DNA from: Elysia chlorotica
Lineage: Eukaryota; Mollusca; Gastropoda; Plakobranchidae
Assembly: GCA_003991915.1 (NCBI GenBank)
Contig: RQTK01000007.1
Span: 389,528 to 453,527, forward strand
Length of the DNA stretch: 64,000 nucleotides
Direction: 5' to 3'
The position numbers and the translations under genes are program-made. Under the pieces are notes generated by a model. It saw only the letters and a program-made list of their open reading frames with translations. It did no database searches and had not been told where the DNA came from. Of the stretch, positions 34,418 to 47,900 are shown piece after piece (within the stretch, counting starts at the first letter, position 1; each line of letters starts with the position of its first letter).

Positions 34418-36190
34418 TACTTAAATCTCCCTTTAAATTATGTATATTTTGTTAGAAATGTACTGATTGTTCGAGGACATGCAGGATAGAGATTTGGCAG
34501 CATGCCTTTCGCGAATAAATAAATCAAATTCTAATACAGTACAAGGTGTTGTAAATGTTATTTATCCTTAATTGTTTGTTTATTTACTGAAAATAGTATT
34601 TACCCTCTTTTAAAATGGTCTCTACAAATTTGGACAAACACGATTTGCTTGAAAATATATTTTTCTGTTTCGACCATGATAAGGGTAACTTGAAGTAAAT
34701 AGTTTGAATCAACTCTTTATTATATCTCCACTTTCAGAAAAAAAGAACATCATATCGACTGCTAACATACTTCTTTTATATAATTGTCTTCGTCTCAAAC
34801 TTAGACACGCGATCAAATCCAAACCGCTACACCCTGAAATCCCAAATTTTACAGTAAAATAATTATTACAAATGGGTCAGAGAATTTTTAGAGTCATAAA
34901 ACTTATAACATCAACTCCTAATCAATGTTTAATTAACAGATCAGTTTTATGCATCAACAGCCGGTAATAATAATGGAGCGAGGTCCAACATACTTGAAAC
35001 CTAAAATCCTTAAAACTGTTCAACAACAAACAAATCGAAAGTTCGGTTCAGGGCACAATAATTAGTTTTTAAAAAATTCTTTTTTTTTAAAGCGCGTAAT
35101 TTTATCGCGCACACCCCACCATTTCTTGATTGGTTAATATTGTAAATTCAGAAGATAAAAATAATTAAGCCTACTTTAAGAAACTCACGGCCTATAAAAC
35201 AAGTTACTAACAGCAGGTGGGTCAATTTTCTATGACTTATAAAAAATTAATGTCCAAGCAAAAGATTGCAAATATCAACCGGTGTATAACGATTTCGTAA
35301 GGGTGTATTAATGGATTGGTTAAAGGATTCTCTTCGTGAACACGACTTAAGTTCTTAATTTACAGGTAGTTTTGAGTTTTAGAACAGTTCTATTTTACCT
35401 ATAATCATTCAGCTTTGTTCATCTCACAATTCCCACGAATTTCGTGGGTTCTGAACTAGTTTATTTAGTAATTTAGTTAGTTTTTTTAACGAGTATCCAT
35501 AATAACATAATAATTGACCATTTACTTGGAAATGCTTTCCTTCTAAAGCTCAACGTAACGACGGAATACATTTTGAACTTTAAACACCCTTACCAATTAG
35601 TATGCATTCAAATTACATACATAACGTTGATGTGCGTTAATAAAGCGTACCAAAGAATGAACAAAATGTCATATTCAATCTTTATTGAAATGAAGAAATG
35701 AAGAAGGGTTAACTATTGAGGCCTGTCTTAGCTTGTCTCCGGAGAGCAATTATTTGAGACCGCAGACACTTATTCGAAGCCACCGATCCGAATGCATTCG
35801 ATAAAAACTCTCATAAATAATAAACTGTCGTGGCAGCGGGGAATTTTTGGTTGCTTCAGTTGAAAAAAACCCATCCAACCCTACTTGTTCTGTCCTTCTA
35901 TAGCCCTTTCTGTCTAGACTTTCTATTAAATAATTTCGATTCTGTCTTTTATCTTTGCCCAAGCCCCGCTTTATTCAATCAATGTTAAATAAATTGCCAC
36001 TTCAGTACGCAGCCAAAACATTTCCCACAATTATCAGAGAGACATTGCAAACGATAACTTTACATGTAACGAAAAAGTGAAGATTTGTTCTATTATGATT
36101 TATTCTACTTAATTTCGTATAATATCTAGGTAGTATCTGGACAGGGAGCCCAGTTTGTAGGGGCCCCAATGAGATGAAGCCTCCTTCCTA
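34418..36190. other. AT-rich stretch, no gene seen
   Basis: Begins with the possible 3' UTR (AATAAA 34514-34519). No recognisable elements. Confidence 0.35.
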
Positions 36191-36213
36191 CTGGTTGGGT
36201 CGGTGTCAGTACA
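36191..36213 (+). mobile_element. short fragment of SINE family 1
   Basis: ctggttgggtcggtgtcagt matches the junction between tRNA head and central domain in the copy at 1838 (ctggttgggtcggtgttggt). The rest of the element is not visible. Confidence 0.35.
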
Positions 36214-36950
36214 TATACAGATGTAGATCTAAGTATCGCCACTTTCTTAACGTGAAAAAGCACATTTTTAATATTCTTTAGACAGTTACAGAAAAGGTTA
36301 CAAATACTTTTGTTTGGATCTGTCAAAACTTAACCTAAATTTGATACTGGTCAAACGTTCGTTGTTTCAGTCACTATTCCTCTGTATCCGTCGGTCTCTA
36401 TAATGTATGTTTATTTTCCTATCTAACTCAATGTGTCCTTCCTACCATCAGTTCTCTTATTCTCTATCTATAACTCCATTGATATATCTATGTTGTAAAC
36501 TTTATCTGTTTGCCTCTTTCTCAGTTCTTTTTTGTGTTTCCTAATTAGTCCCTCGCTCCCTTCCTTCTTGTTCTCTCTCATATGTCTGTTTATCGCTCTC
36601 CCCTTCCCTTCTTTTTCGGTCTCTCTCCTCTGTCTGTCCGTCTCTCCATCTATCGATGTTTTGGCAAGAATAAACCCTTTTTACCCTGTTTCCTATATTT
36701 TTGCTTTATTTCATCATTCCTACCGTTTTTCACGCCCTCGCCCCATCGGTATCTGGGCACCATCATAATTAAGTCGCCGCTTTCGAGAGGGAGCACTTGT
36801 TAAGTAACTGTTTCTTGGCCTCATGTGATACAAACTTACAAAGCTATCTACCCAGACGATAAATCGATGGGGATTTCTTTCTAAGGAGATGTAGGAAGTG
36901 TGTGGTCTCCAGTGTATAGAAAGGGATGCCTGCTCAGAGAAATAGATAAA
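36214..36950. other. pyrimidine-rich, no gene seen
   Basis: The 36370-36730 part is rich in CT/TTC without a clean period; frames there are Ser/Leu/Phe translations of it. Confidence 0.35.
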
Positions 36951-37030
36951 AAAAGACTCATTTGCATAATGAACAGTATTGGGTTCTCTGCGCAAAGCCG
37001 CTATGTGTCTGTGGATATTGAAACTCGACT
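36951..37030 (+). repeat. dispersed repeat, copy A
   Basis: tttgcataatgaacagtatt, gggttctctgcg and, further on, tgtggatattgaaactcgac match 42073-42155 (tttgcataatgagcattatt, aggttttccactgcg, ggggatattgaaattcaat). Most differences in the matching blocks are transitions. Both copies lie a few hundred bases 5' of a GA repeat. Identity of the element is unknown. Confidence 0.5.
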
Positions 37031-37050
37031 TGTGCGTGGAGACAGCCAAA

Positions 37051-37092
37051 AGCTCTCATCTTTTTCTTAAAGCTCTCATCTTTTTCTTAATA
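37051..37092. repeat. 20-bp tandem duplication
   Basis: agctctcatctttttcttaa occurs twice head to tail. Confidence 0.8.
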
Positions 37093-37236
37093 ACATTGAG
37101 ATCGCACTCCAGACAAAACAAAGGTGTGGGTAGACGTAGACAGGCTAATGGTATCCACACTTTTAAAAATAAAGAGGGCTTCAAAGACAGAAATAGGTGG
37201 ACATGGACAAGTGCAGAGACAGAGATAACAGAAGAC

Positions 37237-37238
<2 letters not shown>

Positions 37239-37274
<36 letters not shown>

Positions 37275-37440
37275 TGAGAGAGATAGAGAGAGAGAGAGGA
37301 CATAATACAGAAATAGAAAAAAACGTAACTTCTAGAGATGTAAGATAGAAACATTGAGAGAAATTGAAAAGGAAAGGGGGGGGGGGCAAATGAGAAGAAG
37401 AAAAAGAAAGAGAGGGGGGGGGGAGAGAGAGAGAGAGAGA

Positions 37441-37524
<84 letters not shown>

Positions 37525-37536
37525 GAGAGAGAAAGG

Positions 37537-37592
<56 letters not shown>
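37239..37592. repeat. long interrupted (GA)n with two poly-G runs
   Basis: GA repeats at about 37239-37300 and 37424-37592, with an 11-base G run at 37376-37386 and a 10-base G run at 37414-37423 between them. The 150-180-codon Ser/Leu and Arg/Glu frames here are repeat artefacts. Confidence 0.95.
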
Positions 37593-37595
<3 letters not shown>

Positions 37596-38743
37596 TGATG
37601 TGCTCTATGGTTTTGAACAAAGTATAATATTATAGCTATCATTAAACATAAAAACTGTAACTAAAAAATCTCAGACGTCTTAAAGTTAAGTCAGTAAGCG
37701 AGGACTTCTTTATATTCTGTGACATTTTCTGTTTTTTCCGTTTAATTTTATGCTCATACGTAAATGTGTTGAAAAATGTTAAACAATAACAGATTGATAA
37801 ACAAGTTATACATACATGTTAAAACATGCTTTATCTTTTTATTCAAGTTATTATAAACACAGATTTTACAAAAAAATATACTGCATTAGCAATATAAAAG
37901 ATGACCAGATAATTAATTCCATTGCTCTGTACATGATTATACATATCCTCACTATTTGACTTATGACATTCCTCAATGCTAAATGCAACTAAACGAATAA
38001 TGAAAACCAGATTAAAGAAAGGCAGGAATACTGAGGACAAAAAAGTTTCTCAAAGACTTCGCTCATAAGTAAAGATTTATATAGAAAGCATCAATCGACA
38101 CAGCTCCCGATATTTACTGAGTAAAAAAGAAAAGGATTCTAGCAGTCCGTTTTTCAGGGCGCGTTCTGGCTCCTGCCGACAAGTTCTAGAGAATCATCTG
38201 GGTAACCCTTTCAATCTTAATCATTTAGGTTATCAACTAAGTCGGCCGGACCAAGTCTTGTTGAAAGAGATTAATAGTTTTTTCCAGCCTTTCATAAAAA
38301 AGAAAAGGTTACGTTATGAATGGCTGCTTCAATAGAGGCGTAGGCATCCTGCAAACTAGTTCTTCTGACGTTTTCCTAGAAGTGAAAGAGACTACTTCAG
38401 GCTATAATATTGTAAATTGCATTTGATGTCATCTTTATAATGTATAAACCTTCAATTATTTACATAATTCTCAGTGGTGTATAGATATATGAATAGGTAA
38501 ATAGATAGAGTCCTAGATCAAAATTATACTTAAAAAATGGAGTGATCTCTTGGTAGATTGGTAAGAGTTAGATAGTTAGATGCTTACCTATTAAACTTTC
38601 CAGATTTATTCCCCTCGTCTTCTTCACTATTCATTTTAAAGTACTTACATAAATTGTGATAAGAGGCCACGTGAATCCTTTAAAAATCGTTTAAACTTAT
38701 TCTTACATATTTTTATGATGCTAAAAGTCCATAAAAGGTAGAT
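37593..38743. other. AT-rich stretch, no gene seen
   Basis: No element recognised; several minus-strand donor-like motifs (for example near 38586 and 38645) lack exons. Confidence 0.35.
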
Positions 38744-38820
38744 TGCCGGATAACAGCTCAGTTGGTAGATGACTGGGATTACGACCATATGATTGTTGAA
38801 TGCGTGATACTCAGCATATT
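38744..38820 (+). mobile_element. tRNA-like SINE head
   Basis: acagctcagttggtagatga (about 38753-38772) is a strong A-box match, with gattgttgaatgcgtg about 20 bases on as a degraded B box. The D-arm-like part is well kept, but no full cloverleaf forms. Confidence 0.45.
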
Positions 38821-39013
38821 TTTACAGCTATCCGGTATTTACTTCATGAACTAAGCGATATCAATCCTTAGATCACTAAAAGTAAACTCGGCACTATAAA
38901 GATACATATAGAACTTAAGCATTCAAAAAATGAACAAACATGTTTGATTTCATACTCAGTTTATAGTTAGATTAAAAAAAAACTGTTATATTCCCAACTC
39001 CTCGTCCTCCCAC

Positions 39014-39062
39014 TACTACAACAACAACAACAACAACAACAACTCTTACTACTACTACTACT
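39014..39062. repeat. (CAA)n and (CTA)n microsatellites
   Basis: About eight CAA units then about five CTA units. The CTA units stop exactly where the large inverted repeat begins. Confidence 0.9.
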
Positions 39063-40266
39063 CGCTGGAAAGTTTTCCATCATAGGGATCAGCTAAAATA
39101 AGAAATTAAGCTAATTACCACATGGATTGCTGTATCACGTTCTATTTGATATTGAGTTAGAGAGAGAGAATGGACTGGCAGACTTTTCTATCTAAATTTG
39201 CACTTTCTTTTTGTTGATAGTTTTCAGCGCTTTTAGCACATTTGTCTTTTTTTTCCTGACGCGTATTATTTTTAGGGTTATTTTTCTTTTCATAGTTCCA
39301 TTTGATGTACAGCCAGTTTTCTGTTGATTGTTCCTACTCATAGCAAATATTTGGTATGACCTCGCATGATTTAAATGTCATTTTTTGTGCTAATAAATTA
39401 TCATCAGACACATTTTTATATTTTCATATAATATAAGAATTTTTGTAGCAAGTGTTATAATTAAACAATCAAGGTATCGTTTGATTAATTACAATAATAG
39501 CAATATCACGCTATGGCAATTATAATTTTTTTAATGGCAATACATTTATTTATGACCAAGGACATTTGAGAGTTGTCTGCTAGAGCTAGGAGGAAAAAAA
39601 AACAAATTTCACAACCGAGAAAAAATGCAAAATTTAATATTGGTTTGAAAGTCTAACTCGATCTGGCCCTGAGATAACAGTCAGACATTCAACAGTGTCA
39701 GGTACGGAGTAAATATGATCAATTCTACGACCTTTTAATAGCACGAACAACAGAACTCAGACCCTTACAAACAAAAATAGAGTAGTCAATTTAGAATTCA
39801 ATTAATTTTTATGCTGTTTTGAAATTGTTGTTTGTATTGTGAATGAGAACGTGGTATAAAATCAAAACAACCAATTCCATGCTGGAAATGAAAGTGCTCA
39901 GCAACCTGCATTCATAATTTCATTTCCATCGATAAAATGTTAAATCAATTTCAGAAAAGTGCTATGAAATAGAAACACGGAAGAACTCCAATAGATTGCG
40001 CAGAATTATTATAATAGCTGTTGCAGAAGCACACCCAAAGAGGATGAATCTATTCCTTGCCCTGTGGGATTGATTGAGTCTTGAGCAGTTGGGCTATACG
40101 GGATGGCAGGCAGGCTAGAAATCGCTGTCAGATATAATAAACTTGATAAGAATATTAGAGAGTGAAAGAAAGGAAGAAAAAGAGAGAGAGAGACGGAGAA
40201 AGTTAGACGCTGAGAGAGACATAGAGATACAGAAAGAGAGGCTGCAAATACACGGCCAGAAATAGA

Positions 40267-40275
40267 GTAGTAGTG

Positions 40276-40310
<35 letters not shown>
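40267..40310. repeat. (TAG)n at the inner edge of the left arm
   Basis: About 14 units, the mirror of the long CTA tract across the 45-base spacer. Confidence 0.92.
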
Positions 40311-40311
<1 letters not shown>

Positions 40312-40355
40312 AGAGTTGTTGAAGTGATATGCTCTTAATTCCAATTAGGAAAAAA

Positions 40356-40636
<281 letters not shown>

Positions 40637-40683
40637 CCATCACTTCTCCTACTAAGTCTATATTTCTGGCCGTGTATTTGCAG

Positions 40684-40860
<177 letters not shown>

Positions 40861-41952
40861 CTCTCTAATATTCTTATCAAGTTTATTATATCTGACAGCG
40901 ATTTCTAGCCTGCCTGCCATCCCGTATAGCCCAACTGCTCAAGACTCAATCAATCCCACAGGGCAAGGAATAGATTCATCCTCTTTGGGTGTGCTTCTGC
41001 AACAGCTATTATAATAATTCTGCGCAATCTATTGGAGTTCTTCCGTGTTTCTATTTCATAGCACTTTTCTGAAATTGATTTAACATTTTATCGATGGAAA
41101 TGAAATTATGAATGCAGGTTGCTGAGCACTTTCATTTCCAGCATGGAATTGGTTGTTTTGATTTTATACCACGTTCTCATTCACAATACAAACAACAATT
41201 TCAAAACAGCATAAAAATTAATTGAATTCTAAATTGACTACTTTATTTTTGTTTGTAAGGGTCCGAGTTCTGTTGTTCGTGCTATTAAAAGGTCGTAGAA
41301 TTGATCATATTTACTCCGTACCTGACACTGTTGAATGTCTGACTGTTATCTCAGGGCCAGATCGAGTTAGACTTTCAAACCAATATTAAATTTTGCATTT
41401 TTTCTCGGTTGTGAAATTTGTTTTTTTTCCTCCTAGCTCTAGCAGACAACCCTCAAATGTCCTTGGTCATAAATAAATGTATTGCCATTAAAAATTATAA
41501 TTGCCATAGCGTGATACTACTATTATTGTAATTAATCAAACGATACCTTGATTGTTTAATTATAACACTTGCTACAAAAATTCGTATATTATATGAAAAT
41601 ATAAAAATGTGTCTGATGATAATTTATTAGCACAAAAAAATTTGACATTTAGATCATGCGAGTCATGCCAATTATTTGGTATGAGTAGGAAAATTCAACA
41701 GAAAACTGGCTGTACATCAAATGGAACTATGAAAAGAAAAATAACCCTAAAAATAATACGCGTCAGGAAAAAAAGACAAATGTGCTAAAAGCGCAGAAAA
41801 CTATCAACAAAAAGAAAGTGCAAATTTAGATAGAAAAGTATGCCAGTCCATTCTCTCTCTCAATATCAAATAGAACGTGATACAGCAATCCATGTGGTAA
41901 TTAGCTTAATTTCTTATTTTAGCTGATCCCTATGATGGAAAACTTTCCAGCG

Positions 41953-42072
41953 ATAAAAAAAAACAACTATAGCTGCAATCAATAAAGTCAATAAGGTCTC
42001 GCAAGCGGATGCAAGAAGCTTGATATACATGATCCGCTAGAGATTTTCCCTCTGGGGTGGGACACACTGGAC
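41953..42072. other. unassigned right flank of the inverted repeat
   Basis: Begins ataaaaaaaaacaactatag. No match to the left flank that would mark a target-site duplication. Confidence 0.4.
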
Positions 42073-42155
42073 TTAGTTTGCATAATGAGCATTATTAGGT
42101 TTTCCACTGCGGTTGGGAAATGCATGGGGATATTGAAATTCAATTTTCACACAAT
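42073..42155 (+). repeat. dispersed repeat, copy B
   Basis: Partner of the copy at 36951-37030, about 5.1 kb away in the same orientation, also followed within about 150 bases by a GA repeat. Confidence 0.5.
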
Positions 42156-42305
42156 GTCACGGGGTCTTTTGACACTGCACTCGGTCTTCTTATTGATGCA
42201 AATACTCAAAGAAACAAGCCGGGGAGTTGACTAACGAGTGGTGTAAAGCGGCTTGTTTTCAAGTCATCGCATGAGAGAGGATACAGAATACAGAGACGAA
42301 GCAAT

Positions 42306-42306
42306 T

Positions 42307-42371
<65 letters not shown>

Positions 42372-42382
42372 GAGAGAGAGAG
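42306..42382. repeat. (GA)n microsatellite
   Basis: About 30 GA units with short interruptions. Confidence 0.92.
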
Positions 42383-45300
42383 TTGATGGAGTGTAAAGAC
42401 GGACAAAAGTAGACTCAACGGGACATTGTGTAATATTCAAATTAAGGGGAAACATGCACAGAATTGCAAAGATGAACGCAAGATTATTGTAATTCCTAAT
42501 AACGCCATCAATAACATCAATCAAAACAAAACAACACCACGAACAATGAAACGCATATTAATTATTTTTACAACTCCAGATATAAAGAAATCTGAACTTA
42601 TGATTGGCGTTACGCCGGTTAGGAATACCCTCCTGAAAACAACGGACCCGAAAAGAAAATAGTAGATCTAGATCTAGATTCTAGAATCAGATAATTTCTG
42701 GTCTTTCGCGTCTTTAGATGCCAAGGCATAAGAGCCATGAGGGGATCCGCTCTCCCCGCCTTCCGCCATGTCTCCAGGATGACAACTTGACAAATTATGT
42801 TTGCAGAATAAACATTAATTGTCATTTAAGGGCCCACACGAACAGGAGAAGAGGAACTACTATTGCCATAGGGCAATCTTGAGGCTATTGTGGTCGTCAA
42901 AAAACGTAAATTCCATTTGGTTATTCTTCCTGTAAAAATCTTCTTTATTATTCTGTTTACTTGGAGAATTTTGGTTTGCGGTGCAATATCTCTTTTGTTG
43001 TGCTCTCTGTGTCTGGATCTAAAAATTTCTGGCATATTTTGATTATTATAGTATAATCTGTCGGGAGGTTGTAGGCCTATTTATCTGAAAGACTGAGCAG
43101 CACATTACGTTAAAAACAGTTTTCGAACAAAAAAGTGAACAAACAAAGCGGGTAGATTTACGAAGATAGAAGGTACTTGGTTGTTAGCTTTTTGTCCTTT
43201 CTTTATTTTTGTTGTGGGAAGTAAAGTTGGTAATATAAAACTTATTGCCTTCTTATTTCTTGCATCTATTTGGAGAGAATACACAAGAGAGTCATGTATT
43301 TTTTAGAACATAAACCGTATGGGGAAAAGGATAGGGATGAAAAAGGTTGCCAGAGACAGGCAGAGGGGCGGGGGGTCGAATAGAAAACATCACACGGAGG
43401 AAAGCTGTGTACAGATGGAAATTGAGTTGGTAGGTTGTTTAATGTTTTGCCATGCGCATCATATTCACGCTATCGACAACTCAATAGCGAAAAGCACTTA
43501 TTTTTCTGTATTTAATAAAGATGGTATAATATGAGATAGAACAACTTAAAAGAAACAGCCGAGGCAGAAATGAGAGAGAGAGAGAAAGGAGAAGAAAAGA
43601 GAGAGATAGCAAATACAAGAGAAGACATAGAGTGAGAAAGAGAGAGAGAGAGAGGGAATGATAAATAAATAGAGAAGGAGTAAACGTTTAATCAGTCATT
43701 GTACGTTTATGTTGGGAAAATTTAATGATATATTAATCAAATTTTCTTTTCGTTGTGATAATGTGTCATTTACATTACTTGTAACAATTTCTCTTTGTCT
43801 TCCATATAATGGGGATACAGAGATCTGCCCATTATTTTTGTCATGATTGGCTCTACCCGCAAACCTCCTCCTATATGCATTAAAATCAGTTTGAGTATAT
43901 AATTATCATTTCAGATTAAATGAAAAAAGCGAAACATTTTTCAAAAATTGTTCTACAACTTTTTCCAAACGCCCATCCACAGAGTGTGTTATTGTAATCT
44001 GCAATGAGGCTTTTAGAAAGCTGGTGTTAATACCAATTTTGTCAAGCATCTACCTAGATCTATTTTAGTTTTAATACAAGCAACGTTTCTCACATTCTGT
44101 TTTCATTAAAAAAAATTTCGCTGTAACGTTCTTTTTTGAAATATCACTTAGAAAATGTATTCTCTTATTAAAGTTGCCTCTTTTCGAATATGTATTGTGG
44201 ATCGAAACGTTTCAGATGCAATCTAACCATTTTTTTGGTTATTTTCCGTTTACTCTACAGAATGATGATAACGGTAACCATAGGCATTGTGAGCATGCAC
44301 TTGTGACGAATTGGTCAAAATAGTCCATAGTTTAATCATCTTCATAATAAGAGGACGTTATTATTTACGTTAGCAATAGAACAAGCAACATCGATGAGAC
44401 GACAATTTTCTTTATAAATATTTAAATATTACCCGTTATAAGAAAGCCACGTTTTTAAATGATAATAAGTCTGACTTCAAACCTGCCTGTTGGATTATTT
44501 TGTTTGTTTTGATTATTATCTCGAAGCACACATAGAATAGTAACTAAAAATGTTTTTAAAATAGCAATACTCGAAGTGATATATGTGTTGTAGCTATTTT
44601 AACGAACATCATAATACAGTTTAACTGATCTAATGTGTACGCCCTTGAGAAAAAACCTTAGAGCACTGCTTTCCCTTTGTTTTTCATTAGTATCAAAGGA
44701 AATTTTAAGTGAGGTACGTAGATGGTACATATTTTCGTTATGCCTCGCCTAGAGTCGCTCTCCTTAGACAGTCGAACCCGCTCACAATAAAGAATCTCAA
44801 CGGCTGAGACTGAAATTTAGCAACTCGAAGCTAATTTAATAGTGTTCGACAATCGATGACATAATTTATTGTCAAAACTCCCGAAACGACTTAAGACAGC
44901 GCCTTTCCGCTCTGTCAACTGAGATGATACTATAATAGGATTACTACACACTCTTTGGCTAATTGTCGCGGAAACTTTGGATTACCCCAGAGTTTACAAG
45001 GGACAATGAGAGAAGAGGAGGGAAAAGAGGCTGGGGAAACGAAAGAGGAGGTTGGGTGAGGTGAAGAAAAATTGAAGGCAAATAAATTAGGAGACGAAAT
45101 AGTCAGGAGGTGAAAAAAGTAGGGTTAACTTTACTGAGTGTGGTTGCGTTTTTCTTTAAATCGGCAATATCATTCTTAAAACCTACTAAAATAAGGTTCT
45201 ACTGTTCGTGACAAAATAATCCAAGGCGTGCTCTGAGAAGCCTTTTTTTTATTATTTTTTTTATTTTATAAAGTAAATGTTCGCGTCTTATTCATATTTG

Positions 45301-45590
45301 GCATAGTCGTTAAATCGTGATGAGTACAAATAAACTGTTGTTTTATTAGAGATGCTTCTTAGCAGACTGACTGCTCCATGCCATCATGATGTTATTTTCT
45401 TTGCAAGCCAATTTCAAAATGTTATGTGTAATGCCTTTTTATCTTAAAGGTTTTATAAACCACGGAATAATTAACAGAGTTTGGCGACATTTAAAACCAT
45501 TAGCATATCAGACATAACCAAAAAAGATATTTACAAAAGTAATATATAATAAAGTTAACAAAGAAAGAAAATCAGAAAGACAGAAAGAGG
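42383..45590. other. AT-rich stretch, no gene seen
   Basis: Contains a loose GA-rich patch at 43570-43660, a short palindrome attgccatagggcaat near 42863-42878 and weak tRNA-like minus-strand motifs at 44760-44930. No coding exon is supported. Confidence 0.35.
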
Positions 45591-45592
45591 GA

Positions 45593-45613
45593 GGGGGGGG
45601 GGGGGGGGGGGGG
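45593..45613. repeat. 21-base poly-G tract
   Basis: An uninterrupted run of 21 G follows GA-rich sequence. G-quadruplex formation is possible; its length is error-prone in assemblies. Confidence 0.9.
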
Positions 45614-45762
45614 ATAGGGAGATAGATAAATTGATAGATGATGGGAAAACGAAATTTCATGACATCAAGAAAGAAAAAAGTAAGAATAATACAAAGAAAA
45701 ACGTGGGGGAAAACAATGACATAAAATGTGAAATGAAAAAAATAATAATTAAAAGTTAACCT

Positions 45763-45764
<2 letters not shown>

Positions 45765-45802
<38 letters not shown>

Positions 45803-45810
45803 GAGAGAGA
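45765..45810. repeat. (GA)n microsatellite
   Basis: About 20 units with one GATA interruption. Confidence 0.9.
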
Positions 45811-46420
45811 ATTAAAGAGTAAAAGGGATAGAGAGACAAATCGAGGGTAGCAAAAAGAAGGATAAGAATGACAGATCAACTTTGCAAACATTAAACGCAA
45901 ATAATAAAATAGACGTCAATATGAATAGCCATTGAATCATAACAGATGCATACAATTTACAAAGACTCTAGACCCTACAAGGACAGAAAACTGAGTTTTA
46001 AAAAATGTTCACTGATCATTCAAGTGACATACTTTTCGTCCTAATAGACAGGGACACTGGAAACAGTGCCCACATCGATACAAGAGAATCGGAGATAACT
46101 GTAGAGCATCGCAAACAGGAGGGTAGTGTTTTTAATTTCATGATGATCATCATCGACATCAAGAGGAGAGCAGCAGTGAACTTGGAATAACTCAGTTCTA
46201 TGATAATGAGGGTTGAAGTGGATATTGCACTTTTATACAAGATGCTATGGTATTTTTTTTCATCATGAAAACACACTCAGATATTTATAGTCAACGTTTA
46301 TTAATAAACACACACACACTTCCAATTTTTTCCTTGTCTGTCTGACAATTCCGTCTTCTAGTTATTGAAGCGTTAGTATTGTCTTTAATTTAACACCCCA
46401 AAGGTAGCAACGATTGTAAC

Positions 46421-46421
<1 letters not shown>
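45811..46421. other. no gene seen
   Basis: AT-rich; overlapping frames of 60-86 codons on both strands are unremarkable. Confidence 0.3.
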
Positions 46422-46466
<45 letters not shown>

Positions 46467-46475
46467 AAGAAATAG
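46422..46475. repeat. (GA)n microsatellite
   Basis: About 20 GA units then GAAA-type units. Confidence 0.92.
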
Positions 46476-47555
46476 AGAAAGAGAAAAGAGAGATACAAAT
46501 AGAAAAAGAAATATAGCAACGATAACGTGATATTATGTTTCGAAGTCACAGGAACCGTAGCGAAATCGGCCCGTTGTCAGAAGTCAGACAGGACCAAACC
46601 ATGAAGATAGAGACTAACTGTAGTTACTGCCCCTACCCTACCAGGAATGGAACAAAACTATGCTCAACTGGCGGTTCGCTCAGTGAGAGAGAAGGGAAGC
46701 GTGCTCACCAACACTGCCCGCATGCGAAAACAGAAAAATAGTACTCGCCCGCACATCATGAGTTAGAGCGGGCCGGCTAGACGAAACGCCTCAGGGAGAC
46801 ATGTTAGCGCGCGTAAGCAAGCCCACAGCCCCTGGTTGTTTCAACTCTACGTCAGACATTGGTAGAAATAACGCACTAGGCTGGGATCTTCAAGTTGAGT
46901 GCTTCTACCATTCCAAACTAAACTCACATGGAATAGGACTTTATTTATTTGCACAACATTATTATATCAATTTGCCTTTTCCAATCTGATTCAGCTCGGA
47001 CACCGTTATCACCAAGAGGAATTACTTTGTGCGACCTGATTATATTATTGATTGATTTTAACAACATAAATAACTAGAGAAAAAAACTTTGAAGAGACTT
47101 ATTTCCTTTAAGCTAGTTATATTAATACTGAGTAATTCGGTAGTGACAAGTTATATTGAAGTATTATTAAAAGTGATAAGAACCACCAAGTTAAGGGAGC
47201 ATCTGTGTTTCACTCGGACTTATTGCGAGAGAGATGTGTTCATATCAATGTATTATTGAAAAAAAAGTACGCTGGAAATACACATGGAATGCACCACACC
47301 TTTTCATCACGTCTTTTCAATTTCACAATTGACTGATCGCGCTCTAAGAGTTTCACTTGGACAATACAGGATCTTCACAACGCCATTTAACATAACGAAA
47401 ACCAACACACAGTTTTTAGTTTGCATGTAAGTAGTTCAACGAATTCAAGGTTTTTTAAATCTTTTGACATTTCGTATTTAATTTTGTTTTTATTACAGAT
47501 AATATTTCCTTGATCTATTGTGCCTCCCAAAAAACTAAGCGCCTTAATTTCAAGA
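46476..47555. other. GC-richer patch then AT-rich, no gene called
   Basis: From about 46530 to 46870 GC is raised and two frames of 62-68 codons exist, rich in Arg, Ser and Thr, without domains or splice signals. It may be part of an unrecognised element. Confidence 0.25.
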
Positions 47556-47813
47556 GATGAGTTGAGTTGGTTTAACGTCCAACATAAGCACTATATAGTT
47601 CTATATTGTGAACAGCCCCAAGACTGACGTCTGACCATTTTATGTGCTGCCACACACGAGGCAGGGCTACCATGACTACTGTCCCAGCCGGGTCACATTC
47701 TACTGACATCGACCCAACGATCCAACCAGGCACATGGCCAAGCAAATCTGCCGAGCGTGAGATTCGAACCACTGACTTTCTGATGTGGAGACCAGCACTC
47801 TACCACTTCAGCC

Positions 47814-47814
<1 letters not shown>
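47556..47814 (-). mobile_element. tRNA-derived SINE (family 1), best-preserved copy
   Basis: On the minus strand: tRNA-like head tggctgaagtggtagagtgc (A box) and agtggttcgaatctc (B box), both near consensus. Next come cctggttggatcgttgggtc and the central domain (gtgacccggctgggacagta, cgtgtgtggcagcac, gtcagacgtcagtcttgg), then atatagaactatatagtgc and gttggacgttaaaccaactc with an aactca tail. Length is about 260 bp. Head, core and tail order match the copies at 1838, 4468 and 50873. A TAG microsatellite begins directly at the 5' end of the element. Confidence 0.78.
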
Positions 47815-47878
<64 letters not shown>

Positions 47879-47900
47879 CAGCAGCAGCAGCAGTAGTAGA
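47815..47900. repeat. (GTA)n with (GCA)n microsatellite
   Basis: About 21 GTA units then five GCA units and imperfect GTA, abutting the SINE head. Confidence 0.95.

Noticed and set aside
36951..37060. Possible U1 small nuclear RNA relic
   Set aside because: An 11-base identity (gaaactcgact) and a few similar blocks do not hold up along the length, and no Sm site or stem structure is seen.
37087..37642. 153-177-codon Ser/Leu-rich frames
   Set aside because: Translations of the GA/CT array in shifted frames.
44755..44930. Minus-strand tRNA-like motifs
   Set aside because: A-box-like and B-box-like pieces are poorly spaced and too degraded to call.
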